DNA of 39,458 nucleotides, taken from positions 1-39,458 of IMG/VR virus record IMGVR_UViG_3300047309_000029. One strand, written 5' to 3'. The position numbers and the translations under genes were made by a program. How positions within the stretch are numbered: position 1 is the first letter of the stretch; each line of letters begins with the position of its first letter. Shown here one piece after another: positions 23,781-33,252 of the stretch. The DNA comes from a virus. The notes beneath the pieces were generated by a model. That model was not told where the DNA came from. It did no database searches and worked only from the letters and a program-made list of their open reading frames with translations.

Positions 23781-26700
23781 ATGACATACAGTCCACTCAA
23801 CAACATGCTGCATGGTACGCCTGCGGCATCAGTTGATCCTGTAGCTCTTGATGAAGCAAACTCTCTTGTTAAGTCAATGGAGGAGGCTGAAGAGCAACGC
23901 AAACGTGATGAATTAGCTCAACAACAAGAACAGGCAAAGCTAAAGAAAGACGTAGAGCAGCAGAAACAGAATCAAGACAATACCATCGGTAGCAAGATTA
24001 AAGCTGGTTTACGAGGTGGTATTGAAGTTCCGACAGCTCTTGTTGGTGGAACAATTGATTTTGCTGACTCGATTGGTGAACGATATAACCTTCCATGGCT
24101 TGATTTCCCCGATAACTGGACTCCACAGAACAAAACGCCTTGGGGGAAAGCTCTGAGGACTATTAGTGAGCTTGCAGTTCCATCCCTGTCATTAGCTGCG
24201 CTGACACGTACAGGTGTCACAGCAGGTTTAGGTCGTGTTGTTGGACCCGAGAAGGTAGCAAGTACGCCTTGGGTTATTAAGCTACTTGGCAATTCAGGTA
24301 TTGAAGCTGCCAGCGGCCTAGCAGTTGATGCTGTCAGCCGTCAATCAGAAGACCACAACGCGCTGGGTATTCTAAAGAAGAATTTCTTCCCTTGGATTCC
24401 CGATAATATCGCCACACTTGATTCTGATTCTCCAGATGTAAAACGTCAAAAGAATATGGTTGAAGGTGTTGGAGCTAATATGGCGATTGATCTACTTGGA
24501 GCAATCATAAAAGGCTCTAAGTCAATCATGAAGGTTGCTGATGGCGTCCAGTTCAGGCCAAAGGATGAGGTTGCCCAACAGTATTTTGCTCAAGCAACTG
24601 CCAAAGCGGATCCCACAGATGCTGGTGCTGACCACATGATCAAGGCGTCTGGTGATCGAGAGCGGGTTCTCGATGATTGGGCAGAGCAGCAATATGCAAA
24701 AGATCCTGATGGTCTTGAGGGTCCACATCCTGCTGTCAATTCACCACTCTATGACGACCATGAAAAGGCTGTGCTTGGGGTTCGTCAAGATGCTGTGGCT
24801 CAGAACCTTGTTGATGGTGTCAGGATCCAACGAAACATCGGGACTGAGAATGGTCGTATGGCAACGATCATCACTGAGTCTGCTCAAAAGAATGGTCTTG
24901 AGGTTGAGAATCTGCAGCAACGAACACTCGTTCAGGATGTCCAAGATTCCATTCGTGCTACGGGGGAGTTCGATGCAACGATCAACGGCATTCGGATGAC
25001 AAAGAAGGAGATGGTTGAATCAGCAGACTACATGCTGAAGGAGATCATCAATCCAAACAAAGACGTTGATTCGATCAAGAAACTCTTTGTCGACAGACGA
25101 GGTGTTGAGGGTATTTCCCAGGTGTCATTCATCAACGACATCCAGTACAACGCAGCGATGCAGGGAACAAAGCGTCTAATTGACCAATATATTGGTTTAG
25201 ATACAGCCCGTGCTTCAGCTCGAATCCAGACCACTATGGCTGGTGAAGTTGCTGACATTGCTGAAGGTGCTCGGATCATGGGTGATGCCATTGATACCAG
25301 CCGTCAGCAAGAGATGATCTTCGATAAGATCGAATACCTGATGTCTGAGATGGGCATAAATAAGTACATCTCGGGCTGGCTGCTAAACAATAAGAAGACA
25401 TGGGAAGCCACTATGAAGAGTGGTGATCCTGAATCTATTGCTCGGTTTGCTCAAGAGGCAGAGGCTGAAATCTCAGCTGCTACAGCAGAACGCATTGCTC
25501 GCGCTAAAGAGTTCATTGCAACAATGAAGGAAATCAAGGAAACCAATCCTAATTTCCTCAGGCCGCTGATCGAAGCGTATGAATTGACTAATGGTAAGGT
25601 TGACACTATTGATAAGCTAAACCGTTGGTATCAGAACAGCACAGGTGTTCTAAGGAAGGCTGTCATTGATGGTGATCCTGAAGTCCCCAGTGTTGTGATG
25701 CAAGGTGTTTGGGGCACAATCTATAACTCAGTGTTGAGTGCAACCCTAACTCCGATGAAAGCGTTTGCCAACAACATCACAGTGTTGATGAGTAAACCGG
25801 TAACGATTCTTGGTGGTGCAGCCATTGGTGGAGATGTGGATACCTTCAAGCGATCCATTGTTCAGTTTGGAAATGTTGGTGAGCATCTCCAGAAAGCAAT
25901 GGAGCACGCTGGTGATGTCTTCAGAAAGGTTGCTAATGATCCTAATTCTGTAACCTACGGAATGGACGACATTGCAACCAAGAATGCTGATACTTTCATG
26001 GTTCTAGAGAACTATGCAAAAGCGAAGGCAGCACAAGGTGAGTATGGGCCACAAGCTGTTGTTGGTATTGCAAAGGCTCTGAAAGATTTCAATGATCATC
26101 CTTGGGTTCGCTACAGCGCAAACCTGATGACAGCTGGCGATGCCTTTGTCCGTAGCTTCATGGCTAACTTTGAAGCTCGTGGTCGTGCTTACGATGAAAT
26201 GATTGCTAAGTACGGAGATGTTAACTACGAAGGGTTGCGTGAAGCTCAGTCCAAGGTTTACGCAGAGATGTTCGATGAGACAGGTCTGATCACAGATAAA
26301 GCTGTTGAACATGCAAGTCGTGAGGTTGCCATGAACCTTGACTCACCAGCAGTCAAAGGTATCTCAGCAATACTTGCACGATTCCCAGCCATGAAACCGT
26401 TCATTATGTTTCCTCGGACATCAATGAACATCCTAAACTTTGCACATAAGCACTCTCCACTTGCCTTAGCATTTGGTGAATCCAACCGTATCCTAACGGC
26501 TACAACTCCAGCTGAAATCAACGAGATTATGAAATCTCGTGGCATCACTGAGTTTACTGATCAACAGTGGAAACAAGTTGTTGCTGAAACCAAGGGTCGT
26601 ATTGCTCTGGGAACAATCACTACACTGAGTGCAACCATGTTGTATCTCAGTGGTGGTTTGACTGGAAACGGTCCGTATGACAAAGAAGCTAATCGTGCAA

Positions 26701-27665
26701 AGGTAAAAAGTGGATGGGTCCCACGTTCAATCCGTAACCCAATCACTGGTGAGTGGCACAGCTACGAAGCATTTGAACCATTTGCAACGTACTTGGCTCT
26801 CGTTGCTGACATTGGAGACAACGTAAACCAACTTGGTACTGCAACGACTGAAGACCTGTATTCGAAGCTGGCGTTTGCATTCTCAATGAACATCACCAAC
26901 AAATCGTTCTTGTCTGGATTGACTCCGATGACAGACATGCTTGCTGGTAATGAAGCTGGGTTCCAACGCTTTGTTGCAAACCAAGTAAACAATATGCTTC
27001 CGTATGCAGGGCTGAGGAATCAACTTGGTCAGTTAATGTATCCAGGTCTGCGTGAAGTAGATAACGAGTTCCACCAACAGCTGGTACGGAACAGGAATGC
27101 TTGGGTTGACCTGATAGACCCCGCTGGTGCTCTTCCTTATGCTCGTGACTTTATTGATGGAAGCCGGATTCGTGATTACGAACCAATGACTAACATCATG
27201 AATAACTTGCTTCCATTTAAGACAAACCCTTCTGCAGAACCATACCGCAAGTGGTTGATGGATACAGGATTCCAAGCCATGCCGATTCTCAAGAAGAGTT
27301 CTGCTGGTATCGAATACTCACCAAGAGAGCGTGAACTCATTGGTCAATACATGGGTGAATACGGGAATCTACCAACTGAACTGACAAAGCTGATGCGTAG
27401 AAAGGATCTTCAACGTGACCTGCAGTTCTACAAGACAGCACGAAGAGATCTAAACGTATCCAGTGAAGATCTGAACCTTGCCAAGTCACGAGTACATCGT
27501 GAGATTCAACGAGTATTTAGAACTGCTCAAGCTCGTGCAGAAGCGATCATGTATTCCAACTATCCAAAACTACGGCGGGATGCACAGATCAAATCTCTGC
27601 GTGAGAAAGCACAGGTGCGTGGTGACTACAACGCAGTCCAACAACTCATTCAGATCAATAAGTAA
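23781..27665 (+). CDS. Large internal virion protein, T7 gp16-position
   Basis: The 1294-residue protein follows the transglycosylase protein by 2 bp and ends in a one-base overlap with the tail fibre gene, the place of T7 gp16 (1318 residues, similar length). It begins with a charged coiled-coil-like segment (EEAEEQRKRDELAQQQEQAKLKK) and is mostly helical, with hydrophobic parts around 135-175 and 920-1000, the latter including GRIALGTITTLSATMLYLSGG, which could insert in the membrane. No transglycosylase motif is seen here. It probably forms the periplasmic and inner-membrane part of the ejection channel. Confidence 0.8.
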   Translation: MTYSPLNNMLHGTPAASVDPVALDEANSLVKSMEEAEEQRKRDELAQQQEQAKLKKDVEQQKQNQDNTIGSKIKAGLRGGIEVPTALVGGTIDFADSIGERYNLPWLDFPDNWTPQNKTPWGKALRTISELAVPSLSLAALTRTGVTAGLGRVVGPEKVASTPWVIKLLGNSGIEAASGLAVDAVSRQSEDHNALGILKKNFFPWIPDNIATLDSDSPDVKRQKNMVEGVGANMAIDLLGAIIKGSKSIMKVADGVQFRPKDEVAQQYFAQATAKADPTDAGADHMIKASGDRERVLDDWAEQQYAKDPDGLEGPHPAVNSPLYDDHEKAVLGVRQDAVAQNLVDGVRIQRNIGTENGRMATIITESAQKNGLEVENLQQRTLVQDVQDSIRATGEFDATINGIRMTKKEMVESADYMLKEIINPNKDVDSIKKLFVDRRGVEGISQVSFINDIQYNAAMQGTKRLIDQYIGLDTARASARIQTTMAGEVADIAEGARIMGDAIDTSRQQEMIFDKIEYLMSEMGINKYISGWLLNNKKTWEATMKSGDPESIARFAQEAEAEISAATAERIARAKEFIATMKEIKETNPNFLRPLIEAYELTNGKVDTIDKLNRWYQNSTGVLRKAVIDGDPEVPSVVMQGVWGTIYNSVLSATLTPMKAFANNITVLMSKPVTILGGAAIGGDVDTFKRSIVQFGNVGEHLQKAMEHAGDVFRKVANDPNSVTYGMDDIATKNADTFMVLENYAKAKAAQGEYGPQAVVGIAKALKDFNDHPWVRYSANLMTAGDAFVRSFMANFEARGRAYDEMIAKYGDVNYEGLREAQSKVYAEMFDETGLITDKAVEHASREVAMNLDSPAVKGISAILARFPAMKPFIMFPRTSMNILNFAHKHSPLALAFGESNRILTATTPAEINEIMKSRGITEFTDQQWKQVVAETKGRIALGTITTLSATMLYLSGGLTGNGPYDKEANRAKVKSGWVPRSIRNPITGEWHSYEAFEPFATYLALVADIGDNVNQLGTATTEDLYSKLAFAFSMNITNKSFLSGLTPMTDMLAGNEAGFQRFVANQVNNMLPYAGLRNQLGQLMYPGLREVDNEFHQQLVRNRNAWVDLIDPAGALPYARDFIDGSRIRDYEPMTNIMNNLLPFKTNPSAEPYRKWLMDTGFQAMPILKKSSAGIEYSPRERELIGQYMGEYGNLPTELTKLMRRKDLQRDLQFYKTARRDLNVSSEDLNLAKSRVHREIQRVFRTAQARAEAIMYSNYPKLRRDAQIKSLREKAQVRGDYNAVQQLIQINK

Positions 27666-28618
27666 TGGCAACCACACAAAACACATACACAGGGAATGGT
27701 TCCACCACGAACTATTCCTTCACTTTTCCATATCTTGAGACCACTGATATTAAAGCTAGTATCAATGGTACACCGACAACTGCATTCACCTTAGCCAACG
27801 CTACTACTGTCTCGTTTAATAGCGCCCCAGCCAATGGGGCTTCTATTCGTATTTATCGAGAGACAAACAACGATAACCCTCAGGCTACATTCTACCCCGG
27901 TTCTGCTATTCGATCACAGGATCTGAATGATAATATCACACAGATTCTGTACGCTACACAGGAGAACACGAACTACTCTGTACAAGACGCCGGTAATGTC
28001 ACCCTGACTGCTAACTATACCTTCAGTGGTACTGTTTCCGGCCAGACACCAACAGCTAGTGGACACCTAGCCACTAAGGATTATGTCGATGGTGTAGCTT
28101 TTGCTTCAGGAAACCTCACCGTTGGTGACAAAGGTGATGTCACTGTTAACAGCGCCACGAGTTGGACGATTGATAATGGTGCTGTCACTGAAGCAAAGCT
28201 TTCGTTTACTCCGCTAAAGTCTACTGATCTTGGTGTCTCAGTTCAAGGGTATGATGTAGACACTGCTAAGACTGATGTTGTACAGAGCTTTACTGCAGCT
28301 CAACGAGGAACTTACGTCACCCTGACTGATGCTGCCACTATTGCTACTGACCTAAGCCTTGGTAATAACTTCCAAGTCACTCTTGGCGGTAACCGAACTC
28401 TTGGTGCTCCTACCAACGTTGTTGCAGGTCAAAGTGGGATCATCCGTGTTGTTCAGGATGGGACGGGTTCTAGGACATTAGCTTACAATAGTGTCTGGAA
28501 GTTTCCAGGTGGTACTGCCCCAACGTTGACAACCACGGCTAATGCTGTTGACCTGCTGGCTTACCACGTTGAATCTGCAACCCGTATTGCAGTGAGGTTC
28601 ATTGGGGATGTGAAGTAA
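27665..28618 (+). CDS. Tail fibre anchor protein, T7 gp17 N-terminal domain
   Basis: The first 150 residues match the T7-type fibre attachment domain: TQNTYTGNGSTTNYSFTFPYL, FNSAPANGASIRIYRETN, AIRSQDLNDNITQILYATQE. This binds the tail at the gp11/gp12 interface. The rest (about 150-317) contains the repeated-type segment GHLATKDYVDGV and a beta-rich end (NNFQVTLGGNRTLGAPTN, VAGQSGIIRVVQDG) but no receptor domain. Receptor binding is probably passed to the next protein, whose start overlaps by one base. Confidence 0.9.
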   Translation: MATTQNTYTGNGSTTNYSFTFPYLETTDIKASINGTPTTAFTLANATTVSFNSAPANGASIRIYRETNNDNPQATFYPGSAIRSQDLNDNITQILYATQENTNYSVQDAGNVTLTANYTFSGTVSGQTPTASGHLATKDYVDGVAFASGNLTVGDKGDVTVNSATSWTIDNGAVTEAKLSFTPLKSTDLGVSVQGYDVDTAKTDVVQSFTAAQRGTYVTLTDAATIATDLSLGNNFQVTLGGNRTLGAPTNVVAGQSGIIRVVQDGTGSRTLAYNSVWKFPGGTAPTLTTTANAVDLLAYHVESATRIAVRFIGDVK

Positions 28619-31383
28619 TGAGTGTCCTTAATGAAGACCAACTTCTAGGTGCCCCGGCAGCAGCAACTCAGTACCAAATCTCCCGCAGCCTCCGCTTCAA
28701 CAGCGCGGACTCGGCTTACCTGAGTCGGACACCTGCTAGTGCGGGGAACCGGAAGACTTGGACGTGGAGCGGGTGGGTGAAGAGGAGTGCAAATGCTACA
28801 GGAGTCCTGTTTGGAAGTTCGACAGGCACTGTTGATGCGCTGGACTTCTCGACTTCAAACTTGAGGATGTACTTTAACAATACATCCAGCGGCCATCTCA
28901 TAACTTCTCAAGTATTTAGAGACTTTTCTGCTTGGTATCATATTGTCTTGGCGGTAGACACTACTCAGGCGACGGCTAGCAATCGAGCCAAGGTCTACGT
29001 CAACGGAACTGAAATAACAGCTTTTGGCACTGCAGTATATCCGACATTAAATTACGATTCGTCGATCAATAACAACGTTGCAACAGGGATAGGGGATCGT
29101 GGAGCAGGTATTCAGCCCTTCTCCGGCTACCTCGCCGACATCCACTTCATCGACGGCCAGGCCCTGACCCCCAGCAGCTTCGGGGAGACGGATGCCACCA
29201 CGGGTGAATGGATCCCCAAGGCTTACACCGGCACCTACGGCACCAACGGGTTCCATCTCGACTTTGCCGACAACAGCTCCAACACCGCTACCACGCTCGG
29301 CAAGGACACCAGCGGCAACAGCAACAACTGGACGCCGAATAATCTGAGCGTCATCGACGTCAAAAAATACTCTCAGAACTATGTAGCCAACACGCCAAGC
29401 GGCAATACATATTATAGCGACGGATGGACTAGGGGATTCAATTCCGACTTGAGCGACGGGGTACTCGTTTACAACAACGAGGACACCACGCTTACTCTCC
29501 CCTCTGGGGTGACGTGGAGCTCCAAGATACGCATTCGCCTGTACCAGTACGGCGGGGCGATGATTGTCAATGGAGTCACCCTGACCGGCTCTTTTACGAG
29601 CACCCCCACCTGGTATGACTTCACCTCGCAGCTTGGCTCAAGCGGAACGTTAAATACAATCAAGGTGACATCAATAGGATCAAACTACACGGCGTTCTGT
29701 GCAGTCGAGCTAGACAATGTGGTTCTATATGATAACAATAGCGGCAACGACTCCCTCGTAGACACCCCCACCAGCTACGGCACCGACACGGGTGTGGGTG
29801 GGGAGGTGAGGGGGAATTATTGCACTTGGAATCCGCTGGATCAGTTTGGCACACTGACGCTGACAAACGGGAATCTTGATGTCAGACACAGCAGCAATGG
29901 TGCCGGAAATGATGCAATCAGATCAACACTCAGTGTTGGTAGTGGCAAGTGGTACTACGAAGTCACTCCAGCTGTCAGTAACACGCTTTGCTATGTGGGC
30001 CTGTCAACCCCTCAAGAATCACTTGGGCCGGAGATTGGCAATAGCTCGACTTCTTATGCGTGCTACCTCAGCGACGGCACAAAAAGAAATAGCAATACTG
30101 CTACGGCGTATGGCTCTGCATTTGCAGCTGGTGATGTCATGGGCGTTGCGTTTGACATGGATGCCGGAAAAATTTGGTTCTCGAAGAATGGAACATGGTT
30201 TGCAAGTGGAAGCCCGGCAGCTGGCACCGGAGAAGCGTTTAGCGGAATCACCGGCCTGAAGTCTCCCGCACTCTCGCCAGGGGATACCAACGTCGTCTCC
30301 TGCAACTTCGGCCAACGCCCCTTCGCCTACACCGCCCCCAGCGGGTTCAAGGCGTTGTGCGACACCAACCTGCCGACGCCGACCATCGTGAAGCCCAGCA
30401 CGGTGATGGATGTGAAGCTCTACACCGGCAATGGCAGCACGCAGACCATTAGTGGGCTGAACTTCTCGCCTGACTTGGTGTGGATTAAAGAGCGTACTGG
30501 CAGTGGATACTGGCACGCATTGTACGATGTTATTCGCGGAGCTAATACACGGCTGTCTTCCAACACAACGGACGGAGATAACACCACGGCAAACTCCGTA
30601 ACAAGTTTTAACTCCGATGGCTTTAGCCTTGGCAGCTATATAGGAACCAACGACAACACCAAGACATTTGCCGCCTGGTGCTGGGACGCCGGCTCCTCGA
30701 CCGTCACGAACACCAGCGGCACGATTCAGTCCAGCGTGAGGGCGAATGCTAGTGCGGGGTTCTCGATTGTTACCTACACCGGCACGGGATCGGCTGGGAG
30801 CATTGGCCACGGGCTAGGTGTTGCCCCAAAGCTATTTATTGTCAAAAACAGAAGCGCCGCAGCAGCCCCTGCCTGGCCGGTCCTTCATACACTGACAGGT
30901 GTACACCAGTTCCTAGATCTAAGCAGCACCAACGCCAACGGCACTCCGGGTCAATCGGCCCCGACTTCATCGGTTGTGTATAACTTAGGAGATGGGGCCA
31001 CTGGCGCTAATGGAAACAATTACGTCATGTACTGCTTCGCTCCCGTAGCCGGCTACAGCGCGTTCGGCAGCTACACCGGTAATGGCAGCGCGGATGGACC
31101 GTTTGTTTATACAGGGTTCAGGCCGAGGTGGGTGATGGTTAAGGCTACAAATGGGTCAGTAGAGTGGTTTGTGTATGACACCGCTAGGTCAACCTATAAC
31201 GACAGCGGACCTACATTGCGACCCAACAGTCCGACTTCCGAAGCTAGCTTCCCAATTGATATCCTGAGCAACGGGTTCAAACTCAGATACGCTGACGCTG
31301 CGGGTTATACCAACTACTCGACTTTCCCATATATCTACGCCGCCTTCGCGGAGTTCCCGTTCCAATACGCCCGAGCACGATAA
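28618..31383 (+). CDS. Tail fibre adhesin with LamG-like, SPRY and DUF7483-type repeats
   Basis: A 921-residue receptor-binding candidate. Residues about 20-190 form a concanavalin/LamG-like domain (TWSGWVKRS, YLADIHFIDGQALTPSSFGE); about 425-565 form a SPRY-like domain (SVGSGKWYYEVTP, GVAFDMDAGKIWFSKNG). The C-terminal third has three related units, each starting (L/T/S)YTGxGS with a following (P)xxxxVK: YTGNGSTQTISGLNFSPDLVWIK, YTGTGSAGSIGHGLG, YTGNGSADGPFVYTG. I associate these with the DUF7483 type of marine phage fibres. GC-rich blocks (29100-29340, 29740-29800, 30240-30420) alternate with poorer ones, a mosaic expected for exchanged host-range modules. Confidence 0.82.
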   Translation: MSVLNEDQLLGAPAAATQYQISRSLRFNSADSAYLSRTPASAGNRKTWTWSGWVKRSANATGVLFGSSTGTVDALDFSTSNLRMYFNNTSSGHLITSQVFRDFSAWYHIVLAVDTTQATASNRAKVYVNGTEITAFGTAVYPTLNYDSSINNNVATGIGDRGAGIQPFSGYLADIHFIDGQALTPSSFGETDATTGEWIPKAYTGTYGTNGFHLDFADNSSNTATTLGKDTSGNSNNWTPNNLSVIDVKKYSQNYVANTPSGNTYYSDGWTRGFNSDLSDGVLVYNNEDTTLTLPSGVTWSSKIRIRLYQYGGAMIVNGVTLTGSFTSTPTWYDFTSQLGSSGTLNTIKVTSIGSNYTAFCAVELDNVVLYDNNSGNDSLVDTPTSYGTDTGVGGEVRGNYCTWNPLDQFGTLTLTNGNLDVRHSSNGAGNDAIRSTLSVGSGKWYYEVTPAVSNTLCYVGLSTPQESLGPEIGNSSTSYACYLSDGTKRNSNTATAYGSAFAAGDVMGVAFDMDAGKIWFSKNGTWFASGSPAAGTGEAFSGITGLKSPALSPGDTNVVSCNFGQRPFAYTAPSGFKALCDTNLPTPTIVKPSTVMDVKLYTGNGSTQTISGLNFSPDLVWIKERTGSGYWHALYDVIRGANTRLSSNTTDGDNTTANSVTSFNSDGFSLGSYIGTNDNTKTFAAWCWDAGSSTVTNTSGTIQSSVRANASAGFSIVTYTGTGSAGSIGHGLGVAPKLFIVKNRSAAAAPAWPVLHTLTGVHQFLDLSSTNANGTPGQSAPTSSVVYNLGDGATGANGNNYVMYCFAPVAGYSAFGSYTGNGSADGPFVYTGFRPRWVMVKATNGSVEWFVYDTARSTYNDSGPTLRPNSPTSEASFPIDILSNGFKLRYADAAGYTNYSTFPYIYAAFAEFPFQYARAR

Positions 31384-31385
31384 CT

Positions 31386-31820
31386 ATGTTTATTCTAAAC
31401 AACAAACCACTATCGCCGGACGTTGCCTTCACGCACAACGGCGTTCAATACCCTGCTAACTGGCTTCGACTTGCCTCACCAGCTGAACGGGCTGCAATCG
31501 GGATCACAGAGGTTGCTGATCCTCCCACGTATGACCAACGGTTCTATTGGGGACCTAATAACCCGAAGGACCTGGATCAGCTGAAGGCTCAGTGGAAACA
31601 GGAACAGAAAACATCTGCTGGTCAAATCCTTATCCAGACTGACTGGGCTATGATCCGCTCCATTGAGAACCCTGGTAAACCAGTCAGCACTACGTTGAAG
31701 AACTACCGAGCTTCGATCCGTACTACATCAGATAGTCGTGAAGCTGCCATTGATGCAGCTACTACTGTTGAAGAATTGATTGAAGCCATCAATACTCTAC
31801 CTAGCTGGCCTACACTGTAA
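31386..31820 (+). CDS. Tail fibre assembly chaperone-like protein
   Basis: A 144-residue protein directly after the adhesin. Its N-terminal half (FTHNGVQYPANWLRLASPAERAAIG) and C-terminal half (ILIQTDWAMIRSIENPG, LKNYRASIR, VEELIEAINTLPSWP) follow the pattern of phage tail-fibre or tail assembly proteins that end with LxxYRxxLR...W.P. It may help fold the fibre. Assignment comes from pattern and position, not a visible catalytic motif. Confidence 0.65.
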   Translation: MFILNNKPLSPDVAFTHNGVQYPANWLRLASPAERAAIGITEVADPPTYDQRFYWGPNNPKDLDQLKAQWKQEQKTSAGQILIQTDWAMIRSIENPGKPVSTTLKNYRASIRTTSDSREAAIDAATTVEELIEAINTLPSWPTL

Positions 31821-31826
31821 CGGACA

Positions 31827-32033
31827 ATGCTTACTATCTTTGGAGTCAAGGTCTCCTATGAGGCCTTGGCTTTTTTTATTCTCTTTTTGGCGTCTGAGTA
31901 TATCGGACTGAACAAGAAACTTCGCTCTAACAGTGTTGCTCAGGTGATCGTTCGGGCAGCACGTCTTTCTCGTCCCTACCGAAAGGAAGACGACAAACTC
32001 CGCAAGATCGGAGAGATCCTGCGAGGTAAGTGA
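31827..32033 (+). CDS. Small membrane protein, possible holin
   Basis: The 68-residue product has one hydrophobic segment (YEALAFFILFLASEYIGL, about residues 11-28) and a strongly basic tail (RAARLSRPYRKEDDKLRKIG). It sits immediately before the endolysin gene with a GTGATG junction, so a holin or lysis accessory role is plausible; a single-span topology is unusual for a classic holin. Its codons 7-17 also encode a nearly perfect terminator hairpin and T-run. Confidence 0.65.
   Translation: MLTIFGVKVSYEALAFFILFLASEYIGLNKKLRSNSVAQVIVRAARLSRPYRKEDDKLRKIGEILRGK
31847..31877 (+). terminator. Rho-independent terminator embedded in a coding sequence
   Basis: CAAGGTCTC (31847-31855), loop CTAT, GAGGCCTTG (31860-31868) pair over nine positions including one G-T, then GC and seven Ts (31871-31877). 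This lies within codons 7-17 of the small membrane protein gene. It would end transcripts from the tail fibre genes just inside the lysis block unless translation or the phage polymerase passes it. Confidence 0.75.
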
Positions 32034-33010
32034 TGGTTATACTGCCAGTTAAGCAGTATTACCTCCAGACTGATTCAGCAACACGCCATGGTGACAGGAT
32101 GTGCTTCTCCAGTACCTGTGCCATGGCGATTAAATATCTGAAGCCAGATGCACTGAGCGGTAGTAATGCTGATGATGACTACCTTCGTACAGTCCTGAAG
32201 TACGGAGACACAACTGAATACACATCACAAGTCAAAGCATGTAAGGACTACGGCATCCTTGCAACCTTTTACACAAACGGTACAAAAGAAGCTCTTCTTA
32301 AGGAGCTAAAGGGAGGTTATCCAGTCGCTACTGGCATCCTTCATAAAGGACCAGCCTCTGCTCCACGAGGTGGCGGTCACTGGATGCTACTCATTGGGGA
32401 TCAAGGTGAACGTGGTGTCTTTCATGATCCCTACGGTGAGATGGATAATGTCAACGGTGGATACGTCACCATTGGTTCTGGCGGAAAGGATGTTCAATAC
32501 TCCTGGCGTAATTGGCAACGACGGTGGGAAGTTGAAGGTCGAGGCACTGGTTGGTTCATGACCTTCCGCCCAATGGTCAATACACAACCTAAAACTCCAG
32601 TTGCTAACACCTGGGAGGGAGTGATCACTGCTGCAGAACGTGCTGGAGCTAAGTATCCAGAAGTTGTTGCAGCACAGTGGGCACTTGAATCAGGTTGGGG
32701 TAAACACACTTCAGGTAAAAATAACTTCTTTGGTATCAAAGGTAAAGAAGGTCAAGGCACACTTGTCAAAACCACAGAGTTTATACGTGGTATGGAAGTT
32801 AAACTTGACGCTTGGTTCAAGAACTACGAGACTCTCCAAGACTGTATCAACGATCTTGTGATCAAATGGTACAAAGATTATGACGGATATAAAGGCGTCA
32901 ATCGAGCAACTAGTGTTGAAGAGTGCGCTCGACTGTTAGTCATTGAAGGATACGCTACTGATCCTGAATATACACGCAAACTAATCGACATTATCAAGCA
33001 AAAAGCATGA
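32033..33010 (+). CDS. Endolysin: C39-like peptidase plus glucosaminidase (GH73-type)
   Basis: ATG 32033 has GAGG 6 nt upstream; a GTG one codon earlier is possible. Residues 1-180 look like a C39-type papain-fold domain: catalytic cysteine candidates C24/C29 in DRMCFSSTCAM, histidine in GGHWMLLIGD (about 116) and FHDPYGEMDN. Residues about 195-325 resemble an endo-beta-N-acetylglucosaminidase: VAAQWALESGWGKH with the catalytic glutamate, NNFFGIKGKEG, and the C-terminal helices EECARLLVIEGYATDPEY. The pair would cut peptide and glycan bonds of host peptidoglycan at lysis. T7 uses a single-domain amidase (gp3.5), so this is a different solution. The following gene overlaps in ATGA. Confidence 0.85.
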   Translation: MVILPVKQYYLQTDSATRHGDRMCFSSTCAMAIKYLKPDALSGSNADDDYLRTVLKYGDTTEYTSQVKACKDYGILATFYTNGTKEALLKELKGGYPVATGILHKGPASAPRGGGHWMLLIGDQGERGVFHDPYGEMDNVNGGYVTIGSGGKDVQYSWRNWQRRWEVEGRGTGWFMTFRPMVNTQPKTPVANTWEGVITAAERAGAKYPEVVAAQWALESGWGKHTSGKNNFFGIKGKEGQGTLVKTTEFIRGMEVKLDAWFKNYETLQDCINDLVIKWYKDYDGYKGVNRATSVEECARLLVIEGYATDPEYTRKLIDIIKQKA

Positions 33011-33252
33011 TTGAAGCCGTCATAACGGGAGTCATCTCTCTCGTTCTTGGCGTTGGAGGGGGAGTTCTTACTGTCAACTCAAAATCAAACGGTCGTATGG
33101 ATGAAATTGACAAACGTATTGATGCGATTGAACTTCGTCTAGCTGAAAAATACGTCCCACGACAGGAACTCGCCAACGCTCTCCAGAAAATGGAGGATCA
33201 CATGATCAGAATCGAGTCCAAGCTCGATCAAATTGTACTGAGAAATGGCTAA
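33007..33252 (+). CDS. Spanin/holin-like membrane coiled-coil protein
   Basis: The 81-residue product has an N-terminal hydrophobic segment (VITGVISLVLGVGGGVLTV, about 4-23) followed by a long charged helix (MDEIDKRIDAIELRLAEKY, KMEDHMIRIESKLDQIV). One membrane anchor plus a coiled coil, between endolysin and small terminase, is the layout of an inner-membrane spanin such as T7 gp18.5 or of a pinholin-like protein. The sequence cannot separate the two. No separate outer-membrane lipoprotein partner with a lipobox was found nearby. Confidence 0.65.
   Translation: MIEAVITGVISLVLGVGGGVLTVNSKSNGRMDEIDKRIDAIELRLAEKYVPRQELANALQKMEDHMIRIESKLDQIVLRNG

Noticed and set aside
30019-30810. 263-codon minus-strand frame in the adhesin gene
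   Set aside because: Lies entirely within a GC-rich part of a clear plus-strand fibre gene; shadow frame.
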